DNA from: an uncultured Pseudomonadota bacterium
Lineage (GTDB): Bacteria > Pseudomonadota > Gammaproteobacteria > Steroidobacterales > Steroidobacteraceae
NCBI GenBank assembly: GCA_946479515.1
Contig: CAMLGF010000035.1
Coordinates: 1-37,607, forward strand
DNA: 37,607 nucleotides
Direction of reading: 5' to 3'
Shown here: positions 11,789-21,126 of the stretch, piece by piece
Numbering within the stretch: the stretch's first letter is position 1
Layout: each line of letters starts with the position of its first letter
Position numbers and translations under genes: made by a program
The notes under the pieces: model-generated
Databases searched by the model: none
Told to the model about the DNA's origin: nothing
The model's input: only the letters and a program-made list of their open reading frames with translations

Positions 11789-12264
11789 GCCGGTGGCACC
11801 TTGGCCGAAGGCTTGTTGGTCTCGGGTGCCAGCATCATTTCGGCCGAGGTCACCTCGGTATCGCCCACGTAGGCGATGGTGTTGAACTTCCAGATGCCCT
11901 TGAAGCTGCGCTCGAGCGTGGCCGTGAGGATGAGCTGGTCACCGGGCTCGACCGGCTTGCGGAAGCGCGCCTTGTCGATGCCGACGAAGTAGAAGCGCGT
12001 GGACTCGTCGGGAACCACGTCCGCCGTGATGAAGGCCAGGATGCCCGCGGCCTGCGCCAGCGCCTCGATGATGATGACACCGGGCATCACCGGCCGATGC
12101 GGGAAATGGCCCGAGAAGAATTCTTCGTTGGTGGTGACGTTCTTGATCGCCCGGATGCGCTCGCCCTTGACGCACTCCAGCACGCGGTCGACGAGCAGGA
12201 ACGGGTAGCGATGCGGCAGCAGGCGCCGCACGCCCATGATGTCGAGAGAAATCGACTCGGTCAT
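11785..12264 (-). CDS. fabZ: 3-hydroxyacyl-[acyl-carrier-protein] dehydratase FabZ
   Basis: FabZ dehydrates 3-hydroxyacyl-ACP in fatty acid elongation and competes with LpxA and LpxD for hydroxymyristoyl-ACP. The 159-residue hot-dog-fold protein has LLPHRYPFLLVDRV near the N-terminus and the catalytic pair H53 (GHFPHRPVMPGV) and E67 (IIEALAQ). The ATG 12264 lies 4 bp after the lpxD stop, and GAGGA sits nine bases upstream within the lpxD end. The 3' end overlaps lpxA by 4 bp. Confidence 0.97.
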   Translation of the reverse strand: MTESISLDIMGVRRLLPHRYPFLLVDRVLECVKGERIRAIKNVTTNEEFFSGHFPHRPVMPGVIIIEALAQAAGILAFITADVVPDESTRFYFVGIDKARFRKPVEPGDQLILTATLERSFKGIWKFNTIAYVGDTEVTSAEMMLAPETNKPSAKVPPA

Positions 12265-12268
12265 TCAG

Positions 12269-13324
12269 TTAGTCCTCGGAACTTTCGCCGTCGCCGGCGC
12301 GGGTCGCGGCGAGGCCCAGGTGCTTCTCCACTCCGCGCAGCCGCTTCGCCATGGAATCGAGCCGCTTGATGCGGCCGACGATGCGCCGCCAGGTACCCAC
12401 CTCCTCGCTCGGCAGGGCCGAAGAATACACGCCCGGCTTGCTGATGGAATGCGAGATGAAGGTGGTGCCGAGCGCGACCACGTCGTCGCACAGCGTCACG
12501 TGCCCGTTGATGCCCGTCTTGCCGCCGATGATGTTGCGCTTGCCCAGCGTGGCGCTGCCGGCGATGCCACAGGCCGCGGCGATGGCCGTGTGGGCGCCGA
12601 TGCGGCAGTTGTGGGCGATCATGACGAGGTTGTCGATCTTCACGCCCTCCTCGATCACCGTGTCGTTGATCGCGCCACGATCGATGGTGGTATTGGCGCC
12701 GATCTCCACGTCGTCGCCCAGCGTGACGCTGCCGACCTGCGGCACCTTGATCCAGGCGGGCTTCTCGTGCGCATAGCCGAACCCGTCTCCGCCGATGACC
12801 GCACCGGGATGGATGATGCAGCGCTTGCCGACGACCACCTCGTGGCCGAGGAAGACCCGCGCGACGATTCGGCAATCGTCGCCGATGACGGCACCCTGCT
12901 CGATGACGGTGCCAGGACCGATGAAACAGCGCGCGCCGATGCGTACGCCCGCGCCCACCACGGCACCCGCGGCCACTTCCGAGCTCGAGTCGATCTGCGC
13001 ATCGGCGGACACCGTGGCGGCGGCATGAACCCCGGGATGCAGCGGTGGATCCGGATGCAGCAAGGCGGCGACCCGCGCGAAGGTTGCGTGCGGATTGGCG
13101 GCGATGAGCACGGGCACGGGCGATGCGGTCGCGGAGCGCGCGTCGAGGATGACGGCGCCCGCGCGCGTGGCGGCGAGCTGCGCCACGTACTTCGGATTGG
13201 CGAGAAAGGTGACGGCGCGCGGACCCGCCTGGGACAGCGCCGCGACGGAATCCACCATCACGGCGGGATCGCCCGACAGCTCACAACCGAAACGGACCGC
13301 CAGTTCGCCGAGCGTGACCGTCAT
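12269..13324 (-). CDS. lpxD: UDP-3-O-(3-hydroxymyristoyl)glucosamine N-acyltransferase
   Basis: LpxD adds the second, N-linked hydroxyacyl chain in lipid A synthesis. The 351-residue protein has the N-terminal uridine-binding domain (to about residue 95), a long hexapeptide-repeat beta-helix with GGDGFGYA (178-185), the catalytic H238 in IAHNCRIGAH, and a C-terminal helical extension (RLRGVEKHL). The start ATG 13324 lies 43 bp after the skp stop. The order skp-lpxD-fabZ-lpxA-lpxB is the conserved one. Confidence 0.96.
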   Translation of the reverse strand: MTVTLGELAVRFGCELSGDPAVMVDSVAALSQAGPRAVTFLANPKYVAQLAATRAGAVILDARSATASPVPVLIAANPHATFARVAALLHPDPPLHPGVHAAATVSADAQIDSSSEVAAGAVVGAGVRIGARCFIGPGTVIEQGAVIGDDCRIVARVFLGHEVVVGKRCIIHPGAVIGGDGFGYAHEKPAWIKVPQVGSVTLGDDVEIGANTTIDRGAINDTVIEEGVKIDNLVMIAHNCRIGAHTAIAAACGIAGSATLGKRNIIGGKTGINGHVTLCDDVVALGTTFISHSISKPGVYSSALPSEEVGTWRRIVGRIKRLDSMAKRLRGVEKHLGLAATRAGDGESSED

Positions 13325-13367
13325 GGCGCGACGCGCCTGTCCGTTCGACTGCGAGGTACGCGCCCGA

Positions 13368-13931
13368 TCAGGGCTTGGCGGGCGGCGTGGCCGGAGTCGC
13401 CGGCTTGGGCGCGCGGGCCGCCAGCGCCTGCAGCACCGCGGGCGTGATGTCGATGGCGCTCGCGCTGTAGACCACCGCGGATTTCGCGATGACGATGTCG
13501 AAATTCTGGGTCTTGGCGTAGTCCTGCACTTCGCCGAGCAGCAGCCCTTCGATCTTGCGCATCTCGTTGCGACGCCATTCGTTGGCCTCCTGCTCGAGGT
13601 CGGTTTCCTTGCGCTCGAGATCGCGGGCGGTGTCGCGCAGCTCTCTTTCGGCCCGCGTCTTCTGGTCCGCGGTCATGGTCGCCGAATCCTTCTGCAGCTT
13701 CTCGGCGCGAGCCTTGAAGGCCTGCTTGGCCGAGTTCAACTGCTGCACGCGCGGACCGAATTCGGTATTCGAAGCTTGCTCCATCGCCTTGTACTGCGGT
13801 GAGGCCCCGAACACCTGGGTGAAATCGACCACGCCGATCTTGGTCTGCGCCATGGCCGGCGCGGCGAACGTGGACATGGCCGCGAGCACGGCGACTGCGA
13901 GTACGCTGCGAATCGATTCCTGCACTGACAT
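13368..13931 (-). CDS. skp: OmpH/Skp-family periplasmic chaperone
   Basis: Skp-type chaperones bind unfolded outer-membrane proteins between the Sec translocon and the BAM complex. The 187-residue product has a signal peptide (residues 1-28, cleavage after AMA), a short strand region with KIGVVDFTQVF, a long charged coiled-coil hairpin (about 55-125, rich in K, R, E and A) and a second beta strand part (FDIVIAKSAVVY). It ends in a Pro/Ala/Lys-rich tail. I chose ATG 13931; a GTG immediately before it is possible. The AAGAGG site lies only two bases from this ATG, closer than usual. The bamA stop is just 6 bp upstream. Confidence 0.9.
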   Translation of the reverse strand: MSVQESIRSVLAVAVLAAMSTFAAPAMAQTKIGVVDFTQVFGASPQYKAMEQASNTEFGPRVQQLNSAKQAFKARAEKLQKDSATMTADQKTRAERELRDTARDLERKETDLEQEANEWRRNEMRKIEGLLLGEVQDYAKTQNFDIVIAKSAVVYSASAIDITPAVLQALAARAPKPATPATPPAKP

Positions 13932-13937
13932 CACCTC

Positions 13938-16373
13938 TTAGAAAGCCTGGCCGACCGAGAACTGGAACTTCTCCACTTCATCGGGATAGATGTTGGCATC
14001 ACCCTTGTATGCGTTCAGCGGTATGGCGTAGCTGAACCGGAACACGCCCAATGGCGCGAGCCATTGCACCGCGAGTCCCGCCGAATGCTTCAATTTATCA
14101 TACTCGAAGCCGTACTCGACCGGCTGCCCCGAGCGACCCAGGAACTTGTAGCGATTCCCGGTCGAGAACACATTGCCCATGTCATAGAACATGGACAGGC
14201 GCGCCGAAGTCTCGAACTTCTGCGGCAGTGGAATCAGCACTTCCGCCCTGCCGGTCACCTTCAGATTGCCGCCGAACGGCCGCCCGAAGTCGTCCTTGGG
14301 GCCGAGCCGGCTCTCGCGGTACCCGCGCACCGTCTCCGGACCGCCGGCATAGAACTGGCGATACGGCGGCAACGCCGTGGTGTCGCCGATGTCCATGCCA
14401 TAGGCCACGTCCGCGCCGAGCTGCAGCGTGAACCGCCCGAACAGCGGCACGTACTTGACGAACTCGTAGCTGGTGACGAAGTACTCCACGTCGCTGATGC
14501 CAGGCACGGTGTAGGCGAAGCCCAGCGAGTGGCGCTGGCCGCGATTCGCGAACAGCGAGCGATTGCGGCTGTCGTAGTTCCAGGAGGCGTTGAATTCCAC
14601 GGCGTTGTATTCGGTGCCGAACAGGCCGAGGTCGATAGCCGGGTTGTATTGCCCGTCCTGGTTGTAGTCGATGTAATTGAAGCTCGGGTTGCCGTTCTGG
14701 CTGACCCACTCGATGGCCTGGCGGGCGCTGCTGCCCGAGGTGGTCAACAGGCTGGATTTCTGGAAGGACAGTCCCAGCCGCAGGGCCTGGTTCTCGCTGA
14801 TGGGAATGCCGAAATCGAGACCCGCGCCGATGGTCTCGGACGAGAAGTCGGAGGAAGCGGAAACGAATTGCGTCTGGTCGCGGTACGACAGGTTGGCGCC
14901 GAGGCCGATGCCGTCCGGCGTGATGTACGGTTCGGTCAGAGAGAGACCGTACACCTTGCTGTAGCGGCCGCTGTTCAGATCGATGGCGACGCGGCGGCCG
15001 GTGCCCAGGAAATTCGCGTCGGCGTAATTGCCCGACAGGATGAACGACTGCGACTCTGAATAGCCGATGCCGCCGCCGAGCTGGGCCGACGGGCCCTCCT
15101 CGATGTCGTACTCCACGTCGACCAGATCCGCCGAGCCGGCCACCGGCTTGGTCTCCGACTCCACCTTCTTGATGTACGGCAGTCGCTCCAGGCGCTGCTT
15201 GGAACGGTCCAGCGCCGAACTAGACAGCCAGCCGCCCTCGAGCTGGCGGACCTCACGGCGCAGCACCTCGTCGTTGATCTTGGTGACGTTGTTGAAGGCG
15301 ATGTGGCGCACGTAGACGCGGTTGCCCGGGTCGACGAAGAACGTGAGCGACAGCTCCTTGTCCTTGGGATCTCCCACGGGCGTCGGCACCGGATCCACCT
15401 TGGCGAACGCGAATCCGTCCTCGCCGAGCCGCGCCTGCAGCAGTTCCTGCGTGGCGGTGATCACCTTGCGCGAGAACGTGTCGCCGGGCTGCACGAGCAG
15501 GAAGCGCTTGAGGATGGCTTCGGGCACCACGAACGTGCCGGCGAGCTTCACCTCCTTGACCTTGAACACCTCACCCTCGTTCACGTTGACCGTGATGAAG
15601 ATGTCGTCCTTCTCGGGAGCGATGGCCACCTGCGTGGATTCCACTTCGAAGTTGGCGTACCCGCGGTCCATGTAATAGGAGCGCAGCTTCTCGAGATCGC
15701 CCTGCAGAGATTCCTTCGAATAGCGGTCGTCCTGCTTGTAGAACGACAGCAGGTTCGGCGTCTTCAGCTCGAAGGTGTCGAGGATGTCCTTCTGCTTGAA
15801 GGTTTTGTTGCCGACGATGTTGATCTGCCGGATCTTGGCGCGTTTGCCCTCGACGATGTCGATCTTGATCTTGACCCGGTTGCCGGCCACCTCTTCCACG
15901 TTGGTGTCGATGCGCGCGGCATACTTTCCGCGCGAGCCGTACTGGTCCTGCAGGAAGGACTTCACGTCCTCCAGCACCGAGCGGTCGAAGGTCTTGCCCT
16001 GGGCGAGGCCGACGTTGCGCAGGGACTTGTTCAGATCCTCGGTCTTGATGTCCTTGTTGCCCTTGATCTCGAAACTCTCGATGGTCGGGCGCTCGTTGAC
16101 CACGACGATGAGCGTGTTGCCGTCGCGACGCAGCTCCACGTCACGGAAGAAGCCCGTGTCGTACAGCGCCCGCACCGCCTCGCGAATGCGCTGCAAGGAC
16201 AGCGTGTCGCCGATGTTCACGGGTAGATAGTTGTAGACCGTGCCCTCGGTGACGCGCTGCAGTCCTTCGACGCGGATGTCGCCGACGACGAAGGGCCCAC
16301 CCTCCTGGGCATGCAATCCACCGGCCAGCATCATCCCGCCGGCGGCACACAGAGTCGCGAACCTCTTCCTCAA
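13938..16373 (-). CDS. bamA: Outer membrane protein assembly factor BamA
   Basis: BamA is the central Omp85 protein that inserts beta-barrels into the outer membrane. The 811-residue product has a signal peptide (about 1-22, cleavage after LHA), five POTRA domains (about 25-425) and a C-terminal 16-strand barrel. Family marks include VEGLQRVTEGTVYNYLP in POTRA1 and barrel motifs GPETVRGYRESRLGP (with the conserved VRGY) and WLAPLGVFRFSYAIPL; it ends in a phenylalanine. The start appears to be TTG 16373, with AGGGGA five bases upstream and no ATG nearby that keeps the signal peptide. It follows rseP after 22 bp. Confidence 0.96.
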   Translation of the reverse strand: MRKRFATLCAAGGMMLAGGLHAQEGGPFVVGDIRVEGLQRVTEGTVYNYLPVNIGDTLSLQRIREAVRALYDTGFFRDVELRRDGNTLIVVVNERPTIESFEIKGNKDIKTEDLNKSLRNVGLAQGKTFDRSVLEDVKSFLQDQYGSRGKYAARIDTNVEEVAGNRVKIKIDIVEGKRAKIRQINIVGNKTFKQKDILDTFELKTPNLLSFYKQDDRYSKESLQGDLEKLRSYYMDRGYANFEVESTQVAIAPEKDDIFITVNVNEGEVFKVKEVKLAGTFVVPEAILKRFLLVQPGDTFSRKVITATQELLQARLGEDGFAFAKVDPVPTPVGDPKDKELSLTFFVDPGNRVYVRHIAFNNVTKINDEVLRREVRQLEGGWLSSSALDRSKQRLERLPYIKKVESETKPVAGSADLVDVEYDIEEGPSAQLGGGIGYSESQSFILSGNYADANFLGTGRRVAIDLNSGRYSKVYGLSLTEPYITPDGIGLGANLSYRDQTQFVSASSDFSSETIGAGLDFGIPISENQALRLGLSFQKSSLLTTSGSSARQAIEWVSQNGNPSFNYIDYNQDGQYNPAIDLGLFGTEYNAVEFNASWNYDSRNRSLFANRGQRHSLGFAYTVPGISDVEYFVTSYEFVKYVPLFGRFTLQLGADVAYGMDIGDTTALPPYRQFYAGGPETVRGYRESRLGPKDDFGRPFGGNLKVTGRAEVLIPLPQKFETSARLSMFYDMGNVFSTGNRYKFLGRSGQPVEYGFEYDKLKHSAGLAVQWLAPLGVFRFSYAIPLNAYKGDANIYPDEVEKFQFSVGQAF

Positions 16374-16395
16374 GTTGATCCCCTGGTTTGTTTCT

Positions 16396-17793
16396 TTATT
16401 TGCCGGCGCCCGGGAACAGATACGTGCTCAGGTCGTTGAACAATGCCACACCCATGAGCAGGACGATGGCTATCAATCCCGCCTGCTGCCCCAGCGCGTA
16501 GGCTCGTTCGGAAATCGGCCGGCCGCGGATCCACTCCGCGGCCTGGAATACGATCTGCCCGCCATCGAGTATCGGTATGGGCAGAAGATTGAAGAACCCC
16601 AGCGACAGCGACAGCAGCACCAGCAGCGTGAGGTACTGCGTCGGTCCGGCGCTCGCGGACTTGCCGGCATAGTCGGCGATGGTCAGCAGGCTGGTCAGGT
16701 TGTCGGAGGAAATGCGCAGCGTGATCATGCGCCAGAAGAAAGTCGCCTGCGCCGCAGTCATCTCCCATGCGCGCGCCGCGCCCGCGCCCAGCGACGCGAA
16801 CAACCCGGGATTCACCACGGATTTGTATTCCGGCGGATAGAGCTCGAGGTAGCTGTCGGGGCCACCGAACTGCAGCTTGCCGACTTCCTGGCCCTCCTCC
16901 TGCACGCGCGCCGTGGTCGCGCGATAGGTGTGCCGTTCGCTGCCACGCTGTACGCCCACCACGAGTTCCTGTCCGGGCCGCTCGCGGATGTAGGTGGTGA
17001 TGTCGCGCCAGTCTTTCATCGGCTTGCCATCGATCGACAGCAGCAGATCGCCCGGCTTGATGCCGGCCAGGTCGGCCGGTCCGCCCTTGATGATCTTGAA
17101 CACCTTGAGCGGAATCGGCGGCAGCCAGTAGTCGATGCCAAGACCCGGCATCAGCCGGTTGGGCCTGGTGAGCTCGAAGCGCTGCTCGCGATCGGCGAGC
17201 GGCATCACGACCGTGCGCTCCGCACCGTCCAGCCCGACGACGCGCAGCACCACCGGACCGTCGCCGCTCACGGCGCCTAACAACTTGAACTGCAGCTCGC
17301 CCTGGTCGATGACCGGGCTGTCGTTGACGGTCAGGATGACATCGCGCGTCCTGAGCCCGGCCTGCGCCGCCGGTTTGCCCAGCGTGACGTCGCCGACCAC
17401 GGGCTTGATCTGCACGATGCCCTTGACCCAGAACATGGCGGCCAGCACGACGATGGCGAAGACGATGTTGGCCGCGGGCCCCGCAAGCAGCACCAGGATG
17501 CGTTGCCATGGCGGCTTGCTCGTGAACGCCCGGGGCCGGTCGGCCGCGGCGACTTCACCGTCGCGCTCGTCGACCATGCGCACGTAGCCGCCCAGCGGCA
17601 CGGCCGCCACGACATATTCGACGTGATCGGGGGCACGCCCGATGCGCTTCCAGATCGGCTTGCCGAAGCCGATCGAGAACCGGAGCACCTTGAAACCGAG
17701 GCGGCGCGCCACCCAGTAGTGCCCGAACTCGTGGATGGTCACGAGCAGGCCGATGCCGATCAAGCCCCAGAGGATTTTCCAGACGATATCCAT
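16396..17793 (-). CDS. rseP: Site-2 intramembrane zinc metalloprotease RseP
   Basis: RseP cuts anti-sigma factors such as RseA inside the membrane, linking envelope stress to sigma-E, and also removes signal-peptide remnants. The 465-residue protein has the zinc site HEFGH (H21, E22, H25) in the first transmembrane helix, two periplasmic PDZ domains (about 115-300), and the second active-site motif LLPIPILDGGQ with D410 in a late helix. The start is ATG 17793, which shares one base with the dxr stop (TGATG); GAGGG lies four bases upstream. The TTG just before it is less likely. Confidence 0.96.
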   Translation of the reverse strand: MDIVWKILWGLIGIGLLVTIHEFGHYWVARRLGFKVLRFSIGFGKPIWKRIGRAPDHVEYVVAAVPLGGYVRMVDERDGEVAAADRPRAFTSKPPWQRILVLLAGPAANIVFAIVVLAAMFWVKGIVQIKPVVGDVTLGKPAAQAGLRTRDVILTVNDSPVIDQGELQFKLLGAVSGDGPVVLRVVGLDGAERTVVMPLADREQRFELTRPNRLMPGLGIDYWLPPIPLKVFKIIKGGPADLAGIKPGDLLLSIDGKPMKDWRDITTYIRERPGQELVVGVQRGSERHTYRATTARVQEEGQEVGKLQFGGPDSYLELYPPEYKSVVNPGLFASLGAGAARAWEMTAAQATFFWRMITLRISSDNLTSLLTIADYAGKSASAGPTQYLTLLVLLSLSLGFFNLLPIPILDGGQIVFQAAEWIRGRPISERAYALGQQAGLIAIVLLMGVALFNDLSTYLFPGAGK

Positions 17794-18974
17794 CAAACCC
17801 TCATGAGAGCCGTGGCCCGCGCCCGCGCTTCCGCGTCGGCCGCCAGCACGTCGTCCAGATCACGGATTTCGCCACTCGCTGTGGTCGCCATCACCGATTC
17901 AATGACCGACGGAATTCGCGCAAAGTTCAATCCCCCCTCGAGAAACGCCGAGACGGCCACCTCATTTGCGGCATTGAGCGCGGCGGGCCGCGAACCGCCC
18001 TCCCGGGCGGCCTCCTGGGCCAGCGCCAGGGCCGGGAACCGGCGCAGGTCGGGCGCCTCGAACCGCAGCGTTCCCACCTTGACCAGGTCGAGGGGTGTCA
18101 CGCCCGAGGCGACCCGGTCCGGCCAGGCGAGCGCATGGGCGATGGGCGTGCGCATGTCCGGCGCGCCTAACTGCGCGAGCACCGAGCCATCCACGTATTC
18201 GACCAGGGAGTGCACGATGCTTTCGCGATGGATGACCACTTCCACCTGCTGCGGCGAGACGCCGAACAGCAGGCAGGCTTCGATGAACTCCAGGCCCTTG
18301 TTCATGAGCGTGGCCGAATCGACGGAGATCTTGCGCCCCATCACCCAGTTCGGATGGGCACAGGCCTCGGCCGGCGTGATCGCCTCGAACAACCTGCGAT
18401 CGGTGTCGATGAAAGGGCCGCCGGAAGCCGTCAACAGGATGCGTCGCACGCCGGGCGGCGGCTCGCCGGCGCGGGCGCTCGGCGGCAGGCACTGAAAGAC
18501 CGCGTTGTGCTCGCTGTCGATCGGCAGCAAGGTGGCGTTGCACTCGCGCACGGTGCGCATGAGCAGCGGCCCGGCCATGACCAGCGATTCCTTGTTGGCC
18601 AGCAACAGGCGCTTGCCGGCGCGCGCTGCCGCCAGAGTCGAGGGCAGCCCCGCGGCGCCGACAATGGCCGCCATGACACTGTGCACCTCCGGCAGGCTCG
18701 CGATCAGCGACAGGCCATCGGCGCCGCCGATGACACGCGTGGCAGCCCGGCGCGCGCCCAGCTCCGCCGCGAGCCGCTCCGCGGCCGCGGCATCCGCCAT
18801 GGCAGCGTAGGGAACGCCGAACCGCAGGCATTGATCGGCGAGTTTCTCGACGTTGCGATTCGCACCGAGCGCGACCACGCGGAAGCGGTCGGGATGGCGC
18901 GCGACCACGTCGAGCGTGTTCTCGCCGATCGAACCGGTCGAACCGAGGATGGCGACGCCGTGCAGACCGCTCAT
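17793..18974 (-). CDS. dxr: 1-deoxy-D-xylulose 5-phosphate reductoisomerase
   Basis: Dxr converts DXP to MEP using NADPH and a divalent metal, the committed step of the MEP isoprenoid pathway that supplies UppS. The 393-residue protein shows the NADPH motif GSTGSIGENTLDV (from residue 11), LLANKESLVMAG, the metal/substrate segment SVDSATLMNKGLEFIEA and HRESIVHSLVEY. ATG 18974 overlaps the cdsA stop by 4 bp (ATGA), and AAGG lies seven bases upstream. The long open frame reaching further upstream is cdsA read out of frame. Position between cdsA and rseP differs from E. coli but is common in other gammaproteobacteria. Confidence 0.97.
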   Translation of the reverse strand: MSGLHGVAILGSTGSIGENTLDVVARHPDRFRVVALGANRNVEKLADQCLRFGVPYAAMADAAAAERLAAELGARRAATRVIGGADGLSLIASLPEVHSVMAAIVGAAGLPSTLAAARAGKRLLLANKESLVMAGPLLMRTVRECNATLLPIDSEHNAVFQCLPPSARAGEPPPGVRRILLTASGGPFIDTDRRLFEAITPAEACAHPNWVMGRKISVDSATLMNKGLEFIEACLLFGVSPQQVEVVIHRESIVHSLVEYVDGSVLAQLGAPDMRTPIAHALAWPDRVASGVTPLDLVKVGTLRFEAPDLRRFPALALAQEAAREGGSRPAALNAANEVAVSAFLEGGLNFARIPSVIESVMATTASGEIRDLDDVLAADAEARARATALMRV

Positions 18975-19777
18975 GGAATGACCTTGAGGCCGAGCAGCGC
19001 GAATACCAGTGCCGGCGCGGCGGCCGTCACGCTGTCGATGCGATCCAGCATTCCACCGTGGCCGGGGAACAAGGTGCCGCTGTCCTTGAGGCCGGCGGCG
19101 CGCTTGAGCATGCTTTCGGTGAGATCGCCGACGATGGACAGCGCCGCCACGGCCACGCAGGTCATGACGAAGGGCCACGCATCCTTGACCGGCAGCCAAT
19201 GCGACGCGAACCAGGCGACCAGGCCGCTGAGAATGACGCCGCCGATCACGCCCTCCCAGGTCTTCTTGGGCGAGACGCGCGGCGCCAGCGGCACGCGGCC
19301 CAGCCATCGACCCGAGAAGAACGCACCGGTGTCGGCGGCCCAGACCAGTGCCAGGGTGAACAGCACCCAGTGCGTGTTCTGCGTGCTGAGCGTGACGTAC
19401 ACCAGCGCCAGCCAGCAGGGCACCAGCGACAACAGGCCCGCGACCGCGGCGCTCGCGGCGTTCACGCGCGCGGGCGCGAGACACACCCACAGGAAGGCGA
19501 CGAACCACCAGGCGACCGCGACCGACATCACCAGCGATACGAAACCGGGTGACGCGGCCTGCAAGCGCAGGCAGGCAAACAATCCGAGCGCCACCGCGGC
19601 CGTGAATCCCACGCGCAGCAACAGGCCACCCCTGCCGATGAACCCGGCCCACTCCCAGGCGCCGACCAGCACCAGGAGGGTCAGCAGCCACACCGTCGCC
19701 ATGGGAGGCAGGCCCAGCATGACGCCGAGCAGCACCACCACCAGCACCACTGCCGTGAGCACGCGTTCCTTAAGCAC
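18971..19777 (-). CDS. cdsA: Phosphatidate cytidylyltransferase
   Basis: CdsA makes CDP-diacylglycerol from phosphatidic acid and CTP, the branch point of phospholipid synthesis. The 268-residue integral membrane protein has about eight hydrophobic segments and the family signature at 222-249: SMLKRAAGLKDSG then FPGHGGMLDRIDS. The GTG start at 19777 overlaps the uppS end by 8 bp and is preceded by CGGAGG nine bases upstream. The 3' end overlaps dxr by 4 bp. Confidence 0.95.
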   Translation of the reverse strand: MLKERVLTAVVLVVVLLGVMLGLPPMATVWLLTLLVLVGAWEWAGFIGRGGLLLRVGFTAAVALGLFACLRLQAASPGFVSLVMSVAVAWWFVAFLWVCLAPARVNAASAAVAGLLSLVPCWLALVYVTLSTQNTHWVLFTLALVWAADTGAFFSGRWLGRVPLAPRVSPKKTWEGVIGGVILSGLVAWFASHWLPVKDAWPFVMTCVAVAALSIVGDLTESMLKRAAGLKDSGTLFPGHGGMLDRIDSVTAAAPALVFALLGLKVIP

Positions 19778-20516
19778 GCTCGGCAGCCTCCGAGTGCGCC
19801 GGCTCGCGCAGTTGCGCCGGCGTCCGTCCGAAGCGCCGCTCGCGCGAGGCGAATGCCCGCAGCGCGTTTTCCAGGTGCGGCTTGTCGAAGTCCGGCCAGA
19901 GAGTCTCGGTGAAATGCAGCTCGGTATAGGCCAGGTTCCAGAGCAGGAAGTTGCTGATGCGATGATCGCCGCCAGTACGGATGAAGAGGTCGGGATCCGG
20001 CACTTCCGCCAGCATGAGCTCGCGCGCGAAATGCGTTTCGTCGATGTCGTCCGGTCGCAGGGCGCCGCGCGCCGCGGCCGCGGCCAGCCGCCGCGCGGCC
20101 TGGACGATGTCCCAGCGGCCGCCGTAACTCACCGCCACCTGCAGCTTGAGGCCCGGATTTCCCGCCGTGAGCTCTTCGCTGGCCGCCATGCGCGACTGCA
20201 GCTTGACGCTGAGCGCATGCCGGTCGCCGATGAAGCGCAGCCGCACGCGATTGCGATGCAGCTCATCCACTTCGCGGTCGATGGCCTCGAGGAACAGCTG
20301 CATGAGGCTCGCCACCTCGATCGTCGGCCGCTGCCAGTTCTCGCTGGAGAAGGCGAACAGCGTCAGCGCCTCGACGCCGCGGCGCGCGCACTCCTCGATG
20401 CACATGCGCACCGGGCGCACGCCCTCCTTGTGGCCGGCGTGACGTGCCAGGCCGCGGCTTTCGGCCCAGCGTCCGTTGCCGTCCATGATGATGGCGATGT
20501 GTTTGGGAATGCTCAC
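19770..20516 (-). CDS. uppS: Isoprenyl (undecaprenyl) diphosphate synthase
   Basis: UppS is a cis-prenyltransferase that extends farnesyl diphosphate to undecaprenyl diphosphate, the lipid carrier for peptidoglycan and O-antigen. The 248-residue protein has the catalytic D12 in IIMDGNGRWAESRG, then FAFSSENWQRP, VSYGGRWDI and the C-terminal DLFIRTGGDHRISNFLLW with WP-DF after it. The start is GTG 20516, giving MSIPKHIAIIMDGNG; upstream in-frame ATG codons add unrelated sequence. The Shine-Dalgarno is weak. It lies 25 bp after frr. Confidence 0.95.
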   Translation of the reverse strand: MSIPKHIAIIMDGNGRWAESRGLARHAGHKEGVRPVRMCIEECARRGVEALTLFAFSSENWQRPTIEVASLMQLFLEAIDREVDELHRNRVRLRFIGDRHALSVKLQSRMAASEELTAGNPGLKLQVAVSYGGRWDIVQAARRLAAAAARGALRPDDIDETHFARELMLAEVPDPDLFIRTGGDHRISNFLLWNLAYTELHFTETLWPDFDKPHLENALRAFASRERRFGRTPAQLREPAHSEAAERA

Positions 20517-20541
20517 GAGGCGCGAATGCGGACGGTGCGGC

Positions 20542-21099
20542 TCACACCTGCAGGATTTCCTTTTCCTTGGCCGCGAGCTGCGCGTCGATGTCACCGACGT
20601 ACTTGTCGGTGAGCTTCTGGATGTCGACCTCGGCCTTCTTCTCGTCGTCCTGCGTGATGAGCTTTTCCTTCAGCGCTTCCTTGACGTCGGCGATGACGTC
20701 ACGGCGCACGTTGCGCACGGCGACCCGGGCGTTCTCGGCGTCGGCGCGCACCACCTTGGTGATGTCGCGGCGCCGTTCCTCGGTGAGCGGCGGCAGTGGG
20801 ATGCGGATCACCGTGCCGGCGCTCATCGGATTGAGGCCGAGGTCGGACTTGTGGACGGCCTTTTCGATGGCCTGGACCATGCTCTTTTCCCAGGGCGACA
20901 CCACCAGCGTGCGCGCGTCCTCGACACTGATGTTCGCCACCTGCTTGAGGGGCGTGTCGGTGCCGTAGTAGTCGACTTTCAGGTTCTCGATGAGCGAGGG
21001 ATGCGCGCGGCCGGTGCGCAGCTTCTTGAGATCGGCCTGGAAAGTCTCGACGCACTTGCCCATGCGGCTCGCGGCGTCCTTCTTGATGTCATCTAGCAT
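20542..21099 (-). CDS. frr: Ribosome recycling factor
   Basis: RRF, with EF-G, splits post-termination ribosomes. The 185 residues equal the E. coli length. The protein shows [37 protein letters not shown], the hinge region with [13 protein letters not shown] and the long C-terminal helix ending in KEKEI. The start ATG 21099 has GAGGG eight bases upstream. The gene follows pyrH after 27 bp, the usual pyrH-frr pairing. Confidence 0.97.
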   Translation of the reverse strand: MLDDIKKDAASRMGKCVETFQADLKKLRTGRAHPSLIENLKVDYYGTDTPLKQVANISVEDARTLVVSPWEKSMVQAIEKAVHKSDLGLNPMSAGTVIRIPLPPLTEERRRDITKVVRADAENARVAVRNVRRDVIADVKEALKEKLITQDDEKKAEVDIQKLTDKYVGDIDAQLAAKEKEILQV

Positions 21100-21126
21100 G
21101 AATGCGTCCCTCTCGTGAACGATGGG

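Noticed and set aside
18210..20612. 800-codon plus-strand open frame opposite dxr, cdsA and uppS
   Set aside because: Crosses three real genes on the other strand and shows no protein family features.
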